64,000 nt of DNA from Micavibrio sp. TMED2 (GTDB lineage: Bacteria > Pseudomonadota > Alphaproteobacteria > TMED2): contig NHBH01000001.1 in assembly GCA_002168225.1 (NCBI GenBank), positions 538,188 through 602,187 on the forward strand. The letters run 5' to 3'. Below the pieces are notes generated by a model that was not told where the DNA came from, made no database searches, and worked only from the letters and a program-made list of their open reading frames with translations. A program made the position numbers and the translations under genes. Below, piece by piece: positions 53,426-63,117 of the stretch; position 1 is the first letter of the stretch; every line of letters starts with the position of its first letter.

Positions 53426-54220
53426 ATGGCAATCATGGCCAAGTCACGAACCACCAGACCAAAACTGCGCAACTCCATCCTGCCGAAGGTCGGGGGCAAG
53501 AGTGCGCGCCGGGAGCCGGCAGAGGTGCTGGCACCACTGGTGATCCGTATGGCCGGCTATGCCGAAAGCCAGCTCGAACAGTCCATCACAGCGGCAGTCA
53601 GGCGCAATGCGGCCAAGGCAATCGCGGTCGCCGGTAATGATTCCGTGCTTGATGACCTGCAGACCCGGATCAACCGCGAGGCCCAGCAGCTGCTGATCGA
53701 CCAGCGCCCGGATCAGGCGGATCTGAACCAGATACTGGGGGCGATGCGGATCGCCGGTGATCTCGAGCGGATCGGCGATTATGCCGCCAATATTGCCAAA
53801 CGGGTGCGCCCGTTGGCGGAGTTTTCCGACCTGCCGCAGATCGGTGCGGTATCACGCATGGGGCGGCTGGTCCGGGACCTGTTGAGCAGCGTGGTCACCG
53901 CCTATAGCCGCAATGATCTGGCCGGTGCGATCGAGGCATGGCACCGGGATGAGGACCTCGACGACCTCTATACCAGCCTGCACCGTGAGGTCCTGACCTA
54001 TATGATGGAAGACCCCCGGAATATCACAGGTTACATCCATATTCTGTTCATTGCGAAAAACGTCGAGCGTATTGGTGATCATGCAACCAATATTGCCGAG
54101 ATGGTGCATCTGATCGTCACCGGCGAGCCTTTCAACAAGGTCCGTCCGACCGGTGATGATACGAGTGATCAACTGATCCGCCCTGCCGATAGGGACAAAC
54201 CGGCCGGGGCAAATGACTAG
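53426..54220 (+). CDS. phoU: Phosphate signalling protein PhoU
   Basis: 264 aa from ATG 53426 (GTG at 53417 and ATG at 53435 are alternatives). Two three-helix PhoU repeats: the metal-binding motifs are MRIAGDLERIGDYAANIAKR (about residues 110-129) and FIAKNVERIGDHATNIAEM (about 210-228), each ExxGD/ERxxxD. It damps PhoR and PstB when phosphate is plentiful. The first 35 residues are basic and atypical. Confidence 0.94.
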   Translation: MAIMAKSRTTRPKLRNSILPKVGGKSARREPAEVLAPLVIRMAGYAESQLEQSITAAVRRNAAKAIAVAGNDSVLDDLQTRINREAQQLLIDQRPDQADLNQILGAMRIAGDLERIGDYAANIAKRVRPLAEFSDLPQIGAVSRMGRLVRDLLSSVVTAYSRNDLAGAIEAWHRDEDLDDLYTSLHREVLTYMMEDPRNITGYIHILFIAKNVERIGDHATNIAEMVHLIVTGEPFNKVRPTGDDTSDQLIRPADRDKPAGAND

Positions 54221-54253
54221 ACTGGCGATTTCCAAAGGGTAGGGGCCCGAGAT

Positions 54254-54964
54254 ATGAGTGATACGCTAAAGCCTATTGTGCTGATCGTTGAGGACGAAGC
54301 CGATATCGTCACGCTGCTGCAGTACAATATCGAGAAAGAGGGATTCCGTACGCTGGTGGCGACCGATGGCGAGGAAGCCCTGGTCACCATCAAGGAGACG
54401 ACGCCCAATATCGTGCTGCTCGACTGGATGCTGCCCCATACCTCGGGTATCGAGGTATGCCGCCAGATGCGCCGCAATCCGCGCACCCGTGACGTGCCGA
54501 TCATCATGCTGACCGCCCGTGGCGAGGAAGCGGACAAGGTGCGCGGGCTGAATGCCGGTGCCGATGACTATATCGCCAAGCCGTTCTCGGTTGCTGAACT
54601 GATCGCGCGGATGCGCGCCGTCATGCGCCGCGCCAGCCCGGCAACGGCGGATGAGAGCCTGACCTTCAGCGACATTGTCATGGACCTCGCCGCCTTCAAG
54701 GTGAAGCGCGGGGAGCGCGACGTCCATCTCGGCCCGACCGAATTCAAGCTGTTGCGTCATTTCATGAGCTATCCGGGCCGGGTATTCAGCCGTGAGCAAC
54801 TGCTCGACATGGTCTGGGGCCAGGATGTTTATGTGGAACCGCGCACGGTCGATGTGCATATCCGTCGCCTGCGCAAATCCCTCAATGATGGCGGTGAAGC
54901 CGACATCATCCGCACTGTCCGCTCAGCGGGTTATGCCCTTGATGACAGCGGTAAGGTTGAATGA
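54254..54964 (+). CDS. phoB: Phosphate regulon response regulator PhoB
   Basis: 236 aa. Receiver domain: LIVEDEADIV acidic pair, phospho-Asp in IVLLDWMLPHTSGIE, switch Thr in IIMLTARGEE and Lys in DDYIAKPFS. The C-terminal winged helix of the OmpR type has EFKLLRHFMSYPGRVFSREQ and VDVHIRRLRKSL. It binds Pho boxes to induce pstS and the rest of the regulon. Last gene of the phosphate cluster. Confidence 0.96.
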   Translation: MSDTLKPIVLIVEDEADIVTLLQYNIEKEGFRTLVATDGEEALVTIKETTPNIVLLDWMLPHTSGIEVCRQMRRNPRTRDVPIIMLTARGEEADKVRGLNAGADDYIAKPFSVAELIARMRAVMRRASPATADESLTFSDIVMDLAAFKVKRGERDVHLGPTEFKLLRHFMSYPGRVFSREQLLDMVWGQDVYVEPRTVDVHIRRLRKSLNDGGEADIIRTVRSAGYALDDSGKVE

Positions 54965-55076
54965 TTTCAATCGCATACGAACGTAATATTTATAGTTAAC
55001 AAAGCCTGTCCGTTTTGTTGCGCTTCAGCCCATGTGGTATAATCAACCTATGGTTGTATCATTGGGGAGGTGGTGC

Positions 55077-55577
55077 ATGGATTATCTCAGGACATTGGCG
55101 CCTACGATTATTGATCGCCGATTTTATACAAGAGGGCAGGTGATTTGCCAGGCGGGAAACAGGGTGGATGCCATCTGGCTCATTCTGCGTGGCGACGCGG
55201 TACTGAAGACCGGTAAAGAGCAGCAGGCGACATTTTTCAAATCTGCTGGCAGCCTCTATGGCGATGTCGAGCATATCCTCGGGCTGCCCTATCAGGGCAA
55301 TCTGATTGCCATCGACAAGGAGGGTGTGGAGCTCGCCCGCCTCTCACCGATAAAATTCGACAAGGCGGTGGCGGAAGCATCACCGTTCATGCAGGCGCTG
55401 ACCCGGCTCAATGCCGCACGGGTGTTGAAGAGTGCCCGGTTCATCGAGGCGCGTGAAAGTCTGCTCGACAAGACCGAGCAGGAATTGCGGGCAATCGAGA
55501 TGTCGATAACCGCACAGTTCTACCCGAACGATTACGATCCGCAGAATCCGCCCGAATATCAGATTGCTGCCGAATAA
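55077..55577 (+). CDS. Cyclic nucleotide-binding-like domain protein
   Basis: 166 aa; the start is decided by GGGGAGG six bases before ATG 55077, although an in-frame ATG at 55032 exists. A cNMP-binding beta-roll pattern is visible: RRFYTRGQVICQAGNRVDAIWLI, LRGDAVLKTG and AGSLYGDVEHILGLPYQG. The canonical phosphate-binding cassette (GExAL...RxA) is not seen, so nucleotide binding is doubtful. No DNA-binding domain. The tail is helical then acidic. Follows phoB by 112 bp but is not clearly part of it. Confidence 0.7.
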   Translation: MDYLRTLAPTIIDRRFYTRGQVICQAGNRVDAIWLILRGDAVLKTGKEQQATFFKSAGSLYGDVEHILGLPYQGNLIAIDKEGVELARLSPIKFDKAVAEASPFMQALTRLNAARVLKSARFIEARESLLDKTEQELRAIEMSITAQFYPNDYDPQNPPEYQIAAE

Positions 55578-55601
55578 CCGCTACTGAGTAATCGGCGTCA
55601 G

Positions 55602-56360
55602 TCACAGGCTGGTGCTGAACATCTCGCCATAGAGGCCGTCGAGATTCATGGTGCGACCGATGGTGATGCTGCCAGCACCGGTTATCAGCTTGATGGCTTC
55701 CATTGCCTGCCATGAGCCGATAATGCCCGCGACCGCGCCAAGAACGCCTGCCTCGGCACAGGCGGGCAGGGCATCGGCGGGCGGCAGGTCGGGAAAGAGG
55801 CTGCGGTAATCCGGGGCATCGGCCTCACGCGGATCAAACACGGCAACCTGCCCCTCGAACCGGATGACCGCTCCCATCACCCACGGGATACGCAGATTGC
55901 GGCAGGCGTCATTGATGACATAGCGTGTGGTTACAAGATCAGTGGCATCAATAATGACGTTGTGCCCAGTGAGCAGCGCGGTTGCGTTCTTTGCTGTGAG
56001 AGCTTCGTCAACCACGTTGATTGTGCATTGGCTGTTAAGGCTGTTGAGGCGTGCGCGGGCGATCGCCACCTTGCTCTGGCCGATATCGGTTTCGGTGAAC
56101 AGGATTTGCCGCTGCAAATTGCTCGGTGTGACCCGGTCACCATCGATCAGGGTCAGGCTGCCGATCCCGGCGGCGGCAAGATACTGCGCTGCCGGGTTGC
56201 CGAGGCCGCCCATACCGACAATCGCAACGCTGGCTGCGGCCAGCTTCTGTTGGCCCTGTCCGCCGATTTCCGGCAGCACCAGATGCCGGGCATAGCGCAC
56301 CGCCGGATCATGGATATCCGGCTGATCGCTCACTTGTCCGATGCTTTCTCGCGCGGCCAT
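55602..56360 (-). CDS. MoeB/ThiF/HesA-type E1-like adenylyltransferase lacking Zn cysteines
   Basis: 252 aa from ATG 56360; a GTG at 56333 overlapping the dut stop (GTGA) is an attractive alternative. ATP-binding loop [32 protein letters not shown] and [18 protein letters not shown] are typical, as is [18 protein letters not shown]. MoeB and ThiF bind a structural zinc with two CxxC pairs; here the first position reads [10 protein letters not shown] and the protein ends without the second pair. It may adenylate MoaD or ThiS all the same. Downstream of dut. Confidence 0.85.
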   Translation of the reverse strand: MAARESIGQVSDQPDIHDPAVRYARHLVLPEIGGQGQQKLAAASVAIVGMGGLGNPAAQYLAAAGIGSLTLIDGDRVTPSNLQRQILFTETDIGQSKVAIARARLNSLNSQCTINVVDEALTAKNATALLTGHNVIIDATDLVTTRYVINDACRNLRIPWVMGAVIRFEGQVAVFDPREADAPDYRSLFPDLPPADALPACAEAGVLGAVAGIIGSWQAMEAIKLITGAGSITIGRTMNLDGLYGEMFSTSL

Positions 56361-56839
56361 TCGGTTGGATGCTGGACCCCGGTTGAGCCGAAACCACCGG
56401 CACCGCGTTCGGTCGTGGGCAGTTCATTGACTTCAACCCATGTGACCGCGGTATAGATCGCGACGACCATCTGGGCGATGCGCATACCGCGCTCGACCAC
56501 GAAGTCCTCATCGCCATGGTTGATCAGGATCACCCCGACCTCGCCGCGATAATCGCTGTCGATGGTGCCGGGGGTGTTGAGGGTGGTGATACCGTTGCGC
56601 AGTGCAAGGCCGGAGCGCGGGCGAACCTGCGCCTCATAACCGACCGGCAGGGCGAGGGAGATGCCGGTGGGGATCAGCGCGCGCTGACCGGGTGCCAGTA
56701 CGACATTCTCTGCAATCGCTGCGACCAGATCCATACCGGCGGCACCGATGCTGGCATAGGCGGGCAGGTCGAGATCACGGGCGTGATCCAGACGGCGGAT
56801 ATGGATGTGCTGTGGCTGGGTTGGCCAGTTGATCGACAT
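56330..56839 (-). CDS. dut: dUTP diphosphatase (dUTPase)
   Basis: 169 aa from ATG 56839. All five motifs are visible: [48 protein letters not shown] and the C-terminal [12 protein letters not shown], which closes over the active site. It hydrolyses dUTP to dUMP as a trimer, guarding DNA from uracil. The C-terminus overlaps the MoeB-like gene; coaBC lies 52 bp upstream. Confidence 0.95.
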   Translation of the reverse strand: MSINWPTQPQHIHIRRLDHARDLDLPAYASIGAAGMDLVAAIAENVVLAPGQRALIPTGISLALPVGYEAQVRPRSGLALRNGITTLNTPGTIDSDYRGEVGVILINHGDEDFVVERGMRIAQMVVAIYTAVTWVEVNELPTTERGAGGFGSTGVQHPTEWPREKASDK

Positions 56840-56891
56840 AGGCAGAAGGCTCCGGGTAACGGGATTGGGCGTGTCGGCTTTGATAACCGGA

Positions 56892-58136
56892 TCAGGCAGA
56901 TTGTGCAAAGTGCTGGGCTATACGATTGACCAGCTCATTGGCAACATCGGTTTTGCGCATATCCGGCCAATCTTCGGTCCGGCCATCGCGGGTCAGGAAG
57001 CGAATACGGTTGTTGTCGCCGCCGAAAGTTCCGGTATCGCCGCCCACATCATTGGCCAGCAGCCAGTCACAGCCCTTTTTCGCGATCTTGGCGCGGGCGT
57101 GCTCGATAATATTCTCGGTTTCGGCGGCAAAGCCGACCACCAGCGCCGGGCGACTGTCGTTACGGGTGCTGAGGCTCGCCAGAATGTCCGGATTCTCTGC
57201 CAGCGCGATGCTCGGCGGGCCATCACCGGTCTTCTTCAGCTTCTGCCCGGCCATATCGGCGGCGCGCCAGTCGGAAACCGCGGCGGCACAGACCGCGATA
57301 TCGGCTGGCAGCATATTGACACAGGCATCGAGCATTTCCTGCGCGGTTTCGACGAAAATGGTTTTCACCCCCGGCGGCGGTGCCAAACCGGTCGGACCTG
57401 AAATCATGATGGTTTCGGCACCGGCACGCGCCAGTGAGGCGGCAATCGCCTGTCCCTGTTTGCCGGATGATCGGTTGGAGATAAACCGGACCGGATCGAG
57501 CGGCTCAACGGTCGGGCCGCTGGTGACAATCGCCCGTTTGCCGCGCAGGGGACCGTTGCCACGCAGCAGGTCGGTGGCGGCTGCCACGATCTCGAGCGGT
57601 TCGGCCATGCGACCGGAGCCGGTCTCGCCGCAGGCCATCTCGCCACTGCCGGGGCCAATCTGGTGCACGCCGCGCTGGCGCAGGGTGGCGATATTCGCCT
57701 GGGTCGCCGCATGGCCCCACATCATCTGGTTCATGGCCGGGGCGATCAGGATCGGCTTGTCGGCGGCCAGCAGGGTGGTGGTGGCAAGATCGCTGGCCAG
57801 CCCATTGGCCATCTGGGCCAGAATATTCGCACTCGCCGGGGCGATGATGATCAGGTCGCATTCGCGCGACAGGCGGATATGGCCCATCTCGCTCTCATCC
57901 TTCAGGGACCAGAGATCGGTATAGACCGGGGATTCCGACAGTGAGGCAACGGAAAGCGGGGTGATGAATTCGGCCCCGCCAGCGGTCAGGACGCAACGCA
58001 GCTCGGCCCCGCGTTCGCGCAGTCGGCGGATCAGATCGAGGGATTTATAGGCCGCAATGCCGCCGGAGATGATCAGCAGGATGCGGAACCCGCCGAGGGC
58101 GGTGCTGTCGATTGTCTGCGCGTTCATATCGCTCAT
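56892..58136 (-). CDS. coaBC: Bifunctional phosphopantothenoylcysteine decarboxylase/synthetase CoaBC
   Basis: 414 aa. The N-terminal flavin decarboxylase (CoaC, about residues 15-190) has [19 protein letters not shown], the [18 protein letters not shown] loop and APAMNQMMW; the C-terminal synthetase (CoaB) starts at [20 protein letters not shown] and has [17 protein letters not shown]. Two steps of coenzyme A biosynthesis. First gene of a coaBC-dut-moeB-like operon. Confidence 0.95.
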   Translation of the reverse strand: MSDMNAQTIDSTALGGFRILLIISGGIAAYKSLDLIRRLRERGAELRCVLTAGGAEFITPLSVASLSESPVYTDLWSLKDESEMGHIRLSRECDLIIIAPASANILAQMANGLASDLATTTLLAADKPILIAPAMNQMMWGHAATQANIATLRQRGVHQIGPGSGEMACGETGSGRMAEPLEIVAAATDLLRGNGPLRGKRAIVTSGPTVEPLDPVRFISNRSSGKQGQAIAASLARAGAETIMISGPTGLAPPPGVKTIFVETAQEMLDACVNMLPADIAVCAAAVSDWRAADMAGQKLKKTGDGPPSIALAENPDILASLSTRNDSRPALVVGFAAETENIIEHARAKIAKKGCDWLLANDVGGDTGTFGGDNNRIRFLTRDGRTEDWPDMRKTDVANELVNRIAQHFAQSA

Positions 58137-58330
58137 AGGGCACCTGACTGGTATATGCCGATCAAGACATGATGCCTAACAGATAGGTCTTTGTCCCGCG
58201 CACGGGAAGCGGAAAACGGTATATCCGGCGATTATCCCGGTATTTCCGCCATTTCTGCTGGCCGGTTTCCATTCACTTATATATATTGGATTTTAGATAA
58301 ACGTGATCGAACCAATTTGGGGCGAGAGAA

Positions 58331-58534
58331 ATGGGCTTATCACCAACCATGATGGGACTGGCTGGCGACGTGAACAGCGTCAGTGGCGGTTCCCCGGAAA
58401 AGGGCGCAGAAATCAATGCGCCGCTCGACCTTGTCGACGTGAATGCTTTTCGGCTGGCGCGCAAGGGGCTCAATGCTCTGACCGATGCGCTCACCGGCAC
58501 CAAGGCATTCGAACCGCACCGTCCGGGTATGTAG
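58331..58534 (+). CDS. Small protein of unknown function with its own terminator
   Basis: 67 aa, with GAGAG close before ATG 58331 and a strong terminator 25 bp after the stop. No signal peptide or membrane helix. The second half (LVDVNAFRLARKGLNALTDA) could form an amphipathic helix. No family recognised. The discrete start signal and terminator argue for a real small gene rather than a chance frame. Confidence 0.5.
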   Translation: MGLSPTMMGLAGDVNSVSGGSPEKGAEINAPLDLVDVNAFRLARKGLNALTDALTGTKAFEPHRPGM

Positions 58535-58558
58535 GTCTCGGCGATATAACATTGAATT

Positions 58559-58585
58559 AAGGCGATCAGTCAGATCGCCTTTTTT
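58559..58585 (+). terminator. Terminator after the small gene
   Basis: A 9-bp perfect stem (58559-58567 with 58573-58581, 5-nt loop) running into TTTTATT. It ends transcription of the small plus-strand gene and separates it from convergent ubiE. Confidence 0.85.
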
Positions 58586-58610
58586 ATTGCCTGAATTCTG
58601 GTTTGGCTGA

Positions 58611-59444
58611 CTACAGCCGCCAGCCGCTGTGAATGGCGGCGATACCGGCAGACAGATTCTCATAGGTTGGACGATGGAGCCCGGCATCGCGCATCCGCTG
58701 AACGAGGGCTTTCTGCTCAGGGAACTTGCGGATGCTCTCCACCAGATACTGATAGCTGTCCCGGTCACCGGCGACCAGTTCGCCGAAGCGCGGGATCAGG
58801 GTGAAGGAATAGAGATCATAGAGGCGGTTCAGTATCGGCGCATGGACGCGGCTGAACTCGAGGCAATAGAACTTGCCGCCCGGTTTCAGTACCCGGCGTG
58901 CCTCACGCAGAGCAGCGTCGATGTCGGTGACGTTGCGCAGGCCGAAGGAAATGGTCACCCGGTCGAAGCTGCGGTCATCGAACGGCAGTTGCTCGGCATT
59001 GCCACAGGACCAGGTGACTTGATCGACAATCCCGCGATCCAGCGCCCGGTCGCGGCCAACCGCCAGCATGGCCGGATTGATGTCGCAGATATTGACCGGT
59101 GGTTGCTCGATGTCGAGGCTTTGCCGTTTGATCTGCCGTTCCAGCTTGCCTGCGATGGCAAAGCCGATATCGCCGGTGCCACCCGCCAGATCGAGCACCG
59201 ACATGCCGGGCCGCAGTCCAAGCTGGGCGACGAAGCGGGCTTTCCAGATGCGGTGGACACCGGCGGACATGACATCATTCATAATGTCGTAATTGCTCGC
59301 CACGCTGGCAAAAACATCGCCGACCATTCTGGTCTTGTCCCGGGCGCTGACCGTGCGGAAGCCGAAATCGGCGGTGGCGTCAGTGCCAGTGCCAGTGCCA
59401 GCTTCAACATCGGTATCGTGATTTGGCCTGCTGTTCTCGCTCAT
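58611..59444 (-). CDS. ubiE: Ubiquinone/menaquinone C-methyltransferase UbiE
   Basis: 277 aa from ATG 59444 (another in-frame ATG at 59507 is possible). The first 25 residues are disordered and Thr/Gly/Asp-rich, encoded partly by a short GCCAGT repeat near 59383-59400. The SAM-binding site is VLDLAGGTGDIGFAIAG; ASNYDIMNDVMSAGVHRIWK and FGLRNVTDIDAALREARRVL are UbiE signatures. C-methylates the quinone ring. Confidence 0.95.
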   Translation of the reverse strand: MSENSRPNHDTDVEAGTGTGTDATADFGFRTVSARDKTRMVGDVFASVASNYDIMNDVMSAGVHRIWKARFVAQLGLRPGMSVLDLAGGTGDIGFAIAGKLERQIKRQSLDIEQPPVNICDINPAMLAVGRDRALDRGIVDQVTWSCGNAEQLPFDDRSFDRVTISFGLRNVTDIDAALREARRVLKPGGKFYCLEFSRVHAPILNRLYDLYSFTLIPRFGELVAGDRDSYQYLVESIRKFPEQKALVQRMRDAGLHRPTYENLSAGIAAIHSGWRL

Positions 59445-59579
59445 GCTCTGGTGCCCGGATGATGGATAGGTCGGTCGCGGAAAATGCTGTTCGGCTTCCG
59501 ATAGCATGAATATGGTGCCGGGTCAGCGGCTTTGCCGTCACTGATAGCGCTTATGCGACAATATAGGCGAGAGTAACCC

Positions 59580-60434
59580 ATGCCCGAACTTCCCGAGGTT
59601 GAAACCGTTGGTCGCGGATTGGCCAATGCCGTGCTGGGGGCTGTTATTGAGACGGTGGATCAGCGCCGCCCGGATCTGCGTTGGCCGATGCCTGCGGATC
59701 TGCCCGCACGGCTCGCCGGTCGGCGCTGGGCCGAGATTACCCGGCGTGGCAAATATCTGCTGGTCAGCCTCGATGACGGGCAGGTGATGCTGCTGCATCT
59801 CGGCATGTCCGGGCGCATGGTGATCCTGAAGCCGGGTCACAACAATGCGCCGCCAGCCAAGCATGACCATGTGATTTTCGACTTCACCGACGGGCATCGG
59901 GTGATTTTCAGCGATCCGCGCCGGTTCGGTGCCCTGTTGATGGAGCCATCCGCCGCCGCCATGGCCGCGCATCCGCTGATTGTCGCGATGGGGCCGGAGC
60001 CGTTTGACCCGGCCTTTGATGCCGCTGCCCTGTCCGCCGCACTCAAAGGACGCAAGTCACCGATCAAGACCGTGTTGCTCGATCAGAAGGTGGTGGCCGG
60101 TCTCGGCAATATCTATGTCTGTGAGGCGCTGTATCTGGCTGGCATCAGCCCGACACGCCTCGCCCATACGGTTGCGGGCAAGCGGGCCGAGCGCCTCGTT
60201 CCAGCCATCCGCTCGGTGCTGGAGGATGCGATCAGGGCCGGTGGCTCAACCTTGCGGGATTATGTGCAGGCCAGCGGCGAGCTCGGTTATTTCCAGAAGC
60301 AGTTTTCGGTTTATGACCGCGAGGGGCATCCCTGTCCGCGCTGTTCTGTCGATGATCCCGACAATCCGCCGATGATTATGCGCATGGTGCAATCCAACCG
60401 CTCGACCTTCTATTGCGGCCGGTGCCAGCGCTGA
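59580..60434 (+). CDS. mutM: Formamidopyrimidine-DNA glycosylase MutM
   Basis: 284 aa starting MPELPEVETVGRGL: Pro2 is the nucleophile and Glu3 catalytic. Later come the conserved Lys in RRGKYLLVSLDDG, the GLGNIYVCEAL turn of the helix-two-turn-helix, and the C-terminal zinc finger (CPRC then YCGRCQR) that inserts into DNA. It removes 8-oxoguanine. Divergent from ubiE. Confidence 0.97.
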   Translation: MPELPEVETVGRGLANAVLGAVIETVDQRRPDLRWPMPADLPARLAGRRWAEITRRGKYLLVSLDDGQVMLLHLGMSGRMVILKPGHNNAPPAKHDHVIFDFTDGHRVIFSDPRRFGALLMEPSAAAMAAHPLIVAMGPEPFDPAFDAAALSAALKGRKSPIKTVLLDQKVVAGLGNIYVCEALYLAGISPTRLAHTVAGKRAERLVPAIRSVLEDAIRAGGSTLRDYVQASGELGYFQKQFSVYDREGHPCPRCSVDDPDNPPMIMRMVQSNRSTFYCGRCQR

Positions 60435-60505
60435 TCCTTGCCTTCGGTTATCGGGCGATTATGTATGTCATTGAATTGCCGCTCCAGTCGCGCTAAGCAG
60501 AGGCC

Positions 60506-60910
60506 ATGAAATTTTCCACGCAGCATACCGCTCTGTCGACCGCCGCCCTTCTCGTCCTGGCGCTGGTTCTGGCCTTTCCGGTTACCGGTCGGGCCTTTGA
60601 CTATATCGACGGGTTTGATGCGGTGCCGGTGATGGCCGGGATGGCTCAGACCGATGACGGCAGCCTGATCTTCGACAAGCCCGGTGGCCGGATTCTGGAG
60701 GCGACCATCGTTGGCCCTGTGGATCACCTGAGCGCTATGCGGTTTTATGATCAGACCCTGCGCTCGCTCGGCTGGGCACCGGTCGGCCCGGCTGCCATCG
60801 GCAAGGCCCAGTACGCCCGTGAGGATGAAGCGCTGCAGATCGAGCAGCTTGACGCCAATGGCGACACCACGCTGATATTCCGCCTGAACCCGGCGCCGTC
60901 CGACCGCTGA
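60506..60910 (+). CDS. Exported protein of unknown function
   Basis: 134 aa with a signal peptide ([19 protein letters not shown], cleavage near GRA). The mature part has [35 protein letters not shown] and a helix around [19 protein letters not shown] recall similar small exported proteins near mutM and enoyl-CoA hydratase in other alphaproteobacteria, without a named function. 50 bp before the enoyl-CoA hydratase gene. Confidence 0.75.
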   Translation: MKFSTQHTALSTAALLVLALVLAFPVTGRAFDYIDGFDAVPVMAGMAQTDDGSLIFDKPGGRILEATIVGPVDHLSAMRFYDQTLRSLGWAPVGPAAIGKAQYAREDEALQIEQLDANGDTTLIFRLNPAPSDR

Positions 60911-60960
60911 GTCGACCTGACCCGAAATCTCAAATCCGACAGAACCTCAAGGAAATCTCC

Positions 60961-61737
60961 ATGGCCTACGAAAACATCCTGACCAGCACCGATCATGGTG
61001 TCGGGGTCATCACCCTCAACCGGCCAAAGGCGCTGAATGCGCTCTCCACCGGTTTGATGCGCGAGCTGGGCAAGGCGGCGCTGGAGTTCGATCAGGATGA
61101 TACCATCGGCGTGATTGTCTTGGCCGGTAACGAAAAGGCGTTTGCTGCCGGTGCAGATATCAAGGAAATGGCCGAGCGCGATTTCATCGATGTCTATGGC
61201 AGCGATTTCATCACCTCCGAATGGGAGACCATCCTGCAGGTGCGCAAGCCGGTGATCGCTGCTGTTGGTGGCTATGCCCTCGGTGGCGGTTGTGAGCTTG
61301 CGATGATGGCCGATTTCATTATCGCCAGCGAGAACGCCAAATTCGGTCAGCCGGAAATCAATATCGGGGTTATTCCCGGTTCCGGTGGTACCCAGCGTCT
61401 GGCCCGTGCGGTTGGCAAGGCCAAGGCTATGGAAATGTGCCTGACCGGTCGTATGATCGATGCCGAGGAAGCCGAGCGTGCCGGGCTTGTCAGCCGTATC
61501 GTTCCGGCTGAAAAGCTGATGGATGAGGTTATGGCCGTGGCGCACAAGATCGCCAAGCTGTCCCGCCCATCGGTCATGATGTGCAAGGAGGCGGTGGATG
61601 CCGCTTTCGAGACCACGCTGCGTCAGGGCGTCATGTTTGAACGCCGTCTGTTCCATTCCCTGTTTGCGACAGAGGATCAGAAAGAGGGAATGGCGGCTTT
61701 TGTCGAAAAAAGACAACCGAATTTCAAACATCGGTGA
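60961..61737 (+). CDS. Enoyl-CoA hydratase
   Basis: 258 aa, crotonase fold. Oxyanion-hole strand [15 protein letters not shown], then [20 protein letters not shown] and the catalytic Glu region [20 protein letters not shown], with both Glu (GGGCE and the one in PEIN) in place. It hydrates trans-2-enoyl-CoA in beta-oxidation. GGAAATC just before the ATG is the ribosome site. Convergent neighbours absent; rpsT follows on the same strand. Confidence 0.94.
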   Translation: MAYENILTSTDHGVGVITLNRPKALNALSTGLMRELGKAALEFDQDDTIGVIVLAGNEKAFAAGADIKEMAERDFIDVYGSDFITSEWETILQVRKPVIAAVGGYALGGGCELAMMADFIIASENAKFGQPEINIGVIPGSGGTQRLARAVGKAKAMEMCLTGRMIDAEEAERAGLVSRIVPAEKLMDEVMAVAHKIAKLSRPSVMMCKEAVDAAFETTLRQGVMFERRLFHSLFATEDQKEGMAAFVEKRQPNFKHR

Positions 61738-61793
61738 TAAAACGACCAAATGATTTCGGGGGCAACCGTTTGACGCAAAACCGGATAATGACA

Positions 61794-61811
61794 GTATCCA
61801 CGTTATCCACG
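61794..61811 (+). promoter_or_regulatory. Tandem DnaA-box-like sequences
   Basis: GTATCCACG at 61794-61802 abuts TTATCCACG at 61803-61811; the second differs from the TTATCCACA DnaA box by one base. They lie upstream of rpsT, about 1.3 kb before dnaA. They could be DnaA-controlled promoter sites or part of an origin. Confidence 0.45.
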
Positions 61812-61984
61812 CTTTTCGTCACTTGACGCTGGGTTCCAGCTTGCATATAACCCCGGCTCTAGTGAATTCGGGGCCGCGATGCGGCCAGTGTTACGCTGAG
61901 GTCCAGAGAGAGTGCCGGGAAGGCTACAGGCGATCTGGATCAACGGGCAGTAGCCCGCGGCATTTGAAAATTTGGAGAGTAAAC

Positions 61985-62248
61985 ATGGCAAACCACAAGT
62001 CTGCCAAGAAACGCATTCGTCAGACCGCCCGCCGCACCGCTGTGCGCCGTGACCGGGTCAGCCGCATCCGCACCTTCATCAAGCGTGTGGAACTGGCTAT
62101 TGCCGGTGGTAATCAGGAAGAGGCGCTGGCAGCCCTTAAAGCCGCCCAGCCACAGCTTCAGTCCGGTGTCACCAAGGGTGTCCTGCACAAAAATACGGTA
62201 GCCCGGAAAATTTCCCGGCTTTCAAAATCTATCAAGAAAATGGCTTGA
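61985..62248 (+). CDS. rpsT: 30S ribosomal protein S20
   Basis: 87 aa from ATG 61985 with TTGGAGAG before it. Basic throughout: [17 protein letters not shown] at the N-terminus, then helices ending [16 protein letters not shown]-like ([16 protein letters not shown]). Binds 16S rRNA early in 30S assembly. The 150-nt upstream leader may carry autoregulation; a perfect terminator follows. Confidence 0.97.
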   Translation: MANHKSAKKRIRQTARRTAVRRDRVSRIRTFIKRVELAIAGGNQEEALAALKAAQPQLQSGVTKGVLHKNTVARKISRLSKSIKKMA

Positions 62249-63117
62249 CCCTGGGGCCGCCCGTCGGTACTCTTAAGGTATCAAGTATAGATAAGTAAAA
62301 ACAGCGCTCTGCACTCGCAGAGCGCTGTTTTTTATTTAAAAATTATTTTCAAAAATCTTTGAACAATTATTACTTTTTTCCATGTTCCGGTTTCGATCCC
62401 ATTGCCTTTTTCCCGACAAGGCGCTTTACTCATAGCTGTCGACGAACGGCGTGTCCGACGCGACATACTTGGCCCGGCGGGAAGGCGGGGCCAATCATCC
62501 CACAATTTGAAAAGTAGCCGGAAAGTATAGATCAGCTAAGAAGTCGAAAATTATAAAGCTTTGATCGCTTTCTCTGGATTGCTTATTTGATACTGCTTTT
62601 AAAGTAGCGCTATTGCTGTGCCTATTACTTGCAGCTACGGTGCTCGTGACATAAACCACTGGGGAAGAAAGGAAAGATTGATGGGGCACTATAATCAATC
62701 GATCGAGTTCAATATCGCGTTGTCAGTCACATCTAGCGTTTACGGTCGGTCAGGCCTCGTCATCAGACGAAAACCTGTCTCCAAGGGATTTTAGCGATCC
62801 GCTTTTGATCGCCGGACGATGATCGGGACCGCCCAATCGGTCACTTTCCCCGTCCACACTGCTCAGTCTGTTTTTCAGGGCCGGCAGATACATTCAGACA
62901 GATGCCGTATAAGGCACCGAAATTGGCATGATCCGCCGTTCCATCCCATGCAGGAACAGGTATTGGACAGCCGGATTTTCTGTTCCCGAATGTTCTGGCC
63001 AGGCCGATTGCAGCACTGATCACTATGAACCGGCACAGGACAGCCCGGAAGTCGCCATCCGGCAATGTCCATATATGTGCCGCTCCCCCGCACGAATTAC
63101 CGAAGAATGGTCTCAAC
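62249..63117. other. AT-rich intergenic region between rpsT and dnaA
   Basis: About 870 bp without a convincing gene. After the rpsT terminator comes an AT-rich stretch (62331-62385, long A and T runs), then a mosaic with no clear coding frame up to dnaA. The part from 62495 to 62700 is notably low in GC for this window. A 6-bp-arm hairpin lies at 62794-62812. Likely a regulatory or replication-related spacer; no good DnaA box seen inside. Confidence 0.5.
62299..62337 (+). terminator. rpsT terminator
   Basis: A 14-bp perfect stem (62299-62312 with 62317-62330, loop ACTC) followed by TTTATTT. One of the strongest intrinsic terminators in the window. Confidence 0.92.

Noticed and set aside
59383-59400. 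Short GCCAGT tandem repeat in the 5' part of ubiE
   Set aside because: Only three copies, encoding a short Thr/Gly stretch in a disordered N-terminus; too short to call a phase-variable locus.
60751-61749. A 332-codon minus-strand frame opposite the enoyl-CoA hydratase gene
   Set aside because: Antisense shadow of a well-supported crotonase gene.
62387-62402. A T-loop-like sequence suggesting a tRNA
   Set aside because: The flanking bases do not pair into a T-stem and no acceptor or anticodon stem could be built.
62495-62698. A 67-codon minus-strand frame in the rpsT-dnaA spacer
   Set aside because: No ribosome site, no domain, and unusual composition; likely a chance frame in AT-rich spacer.
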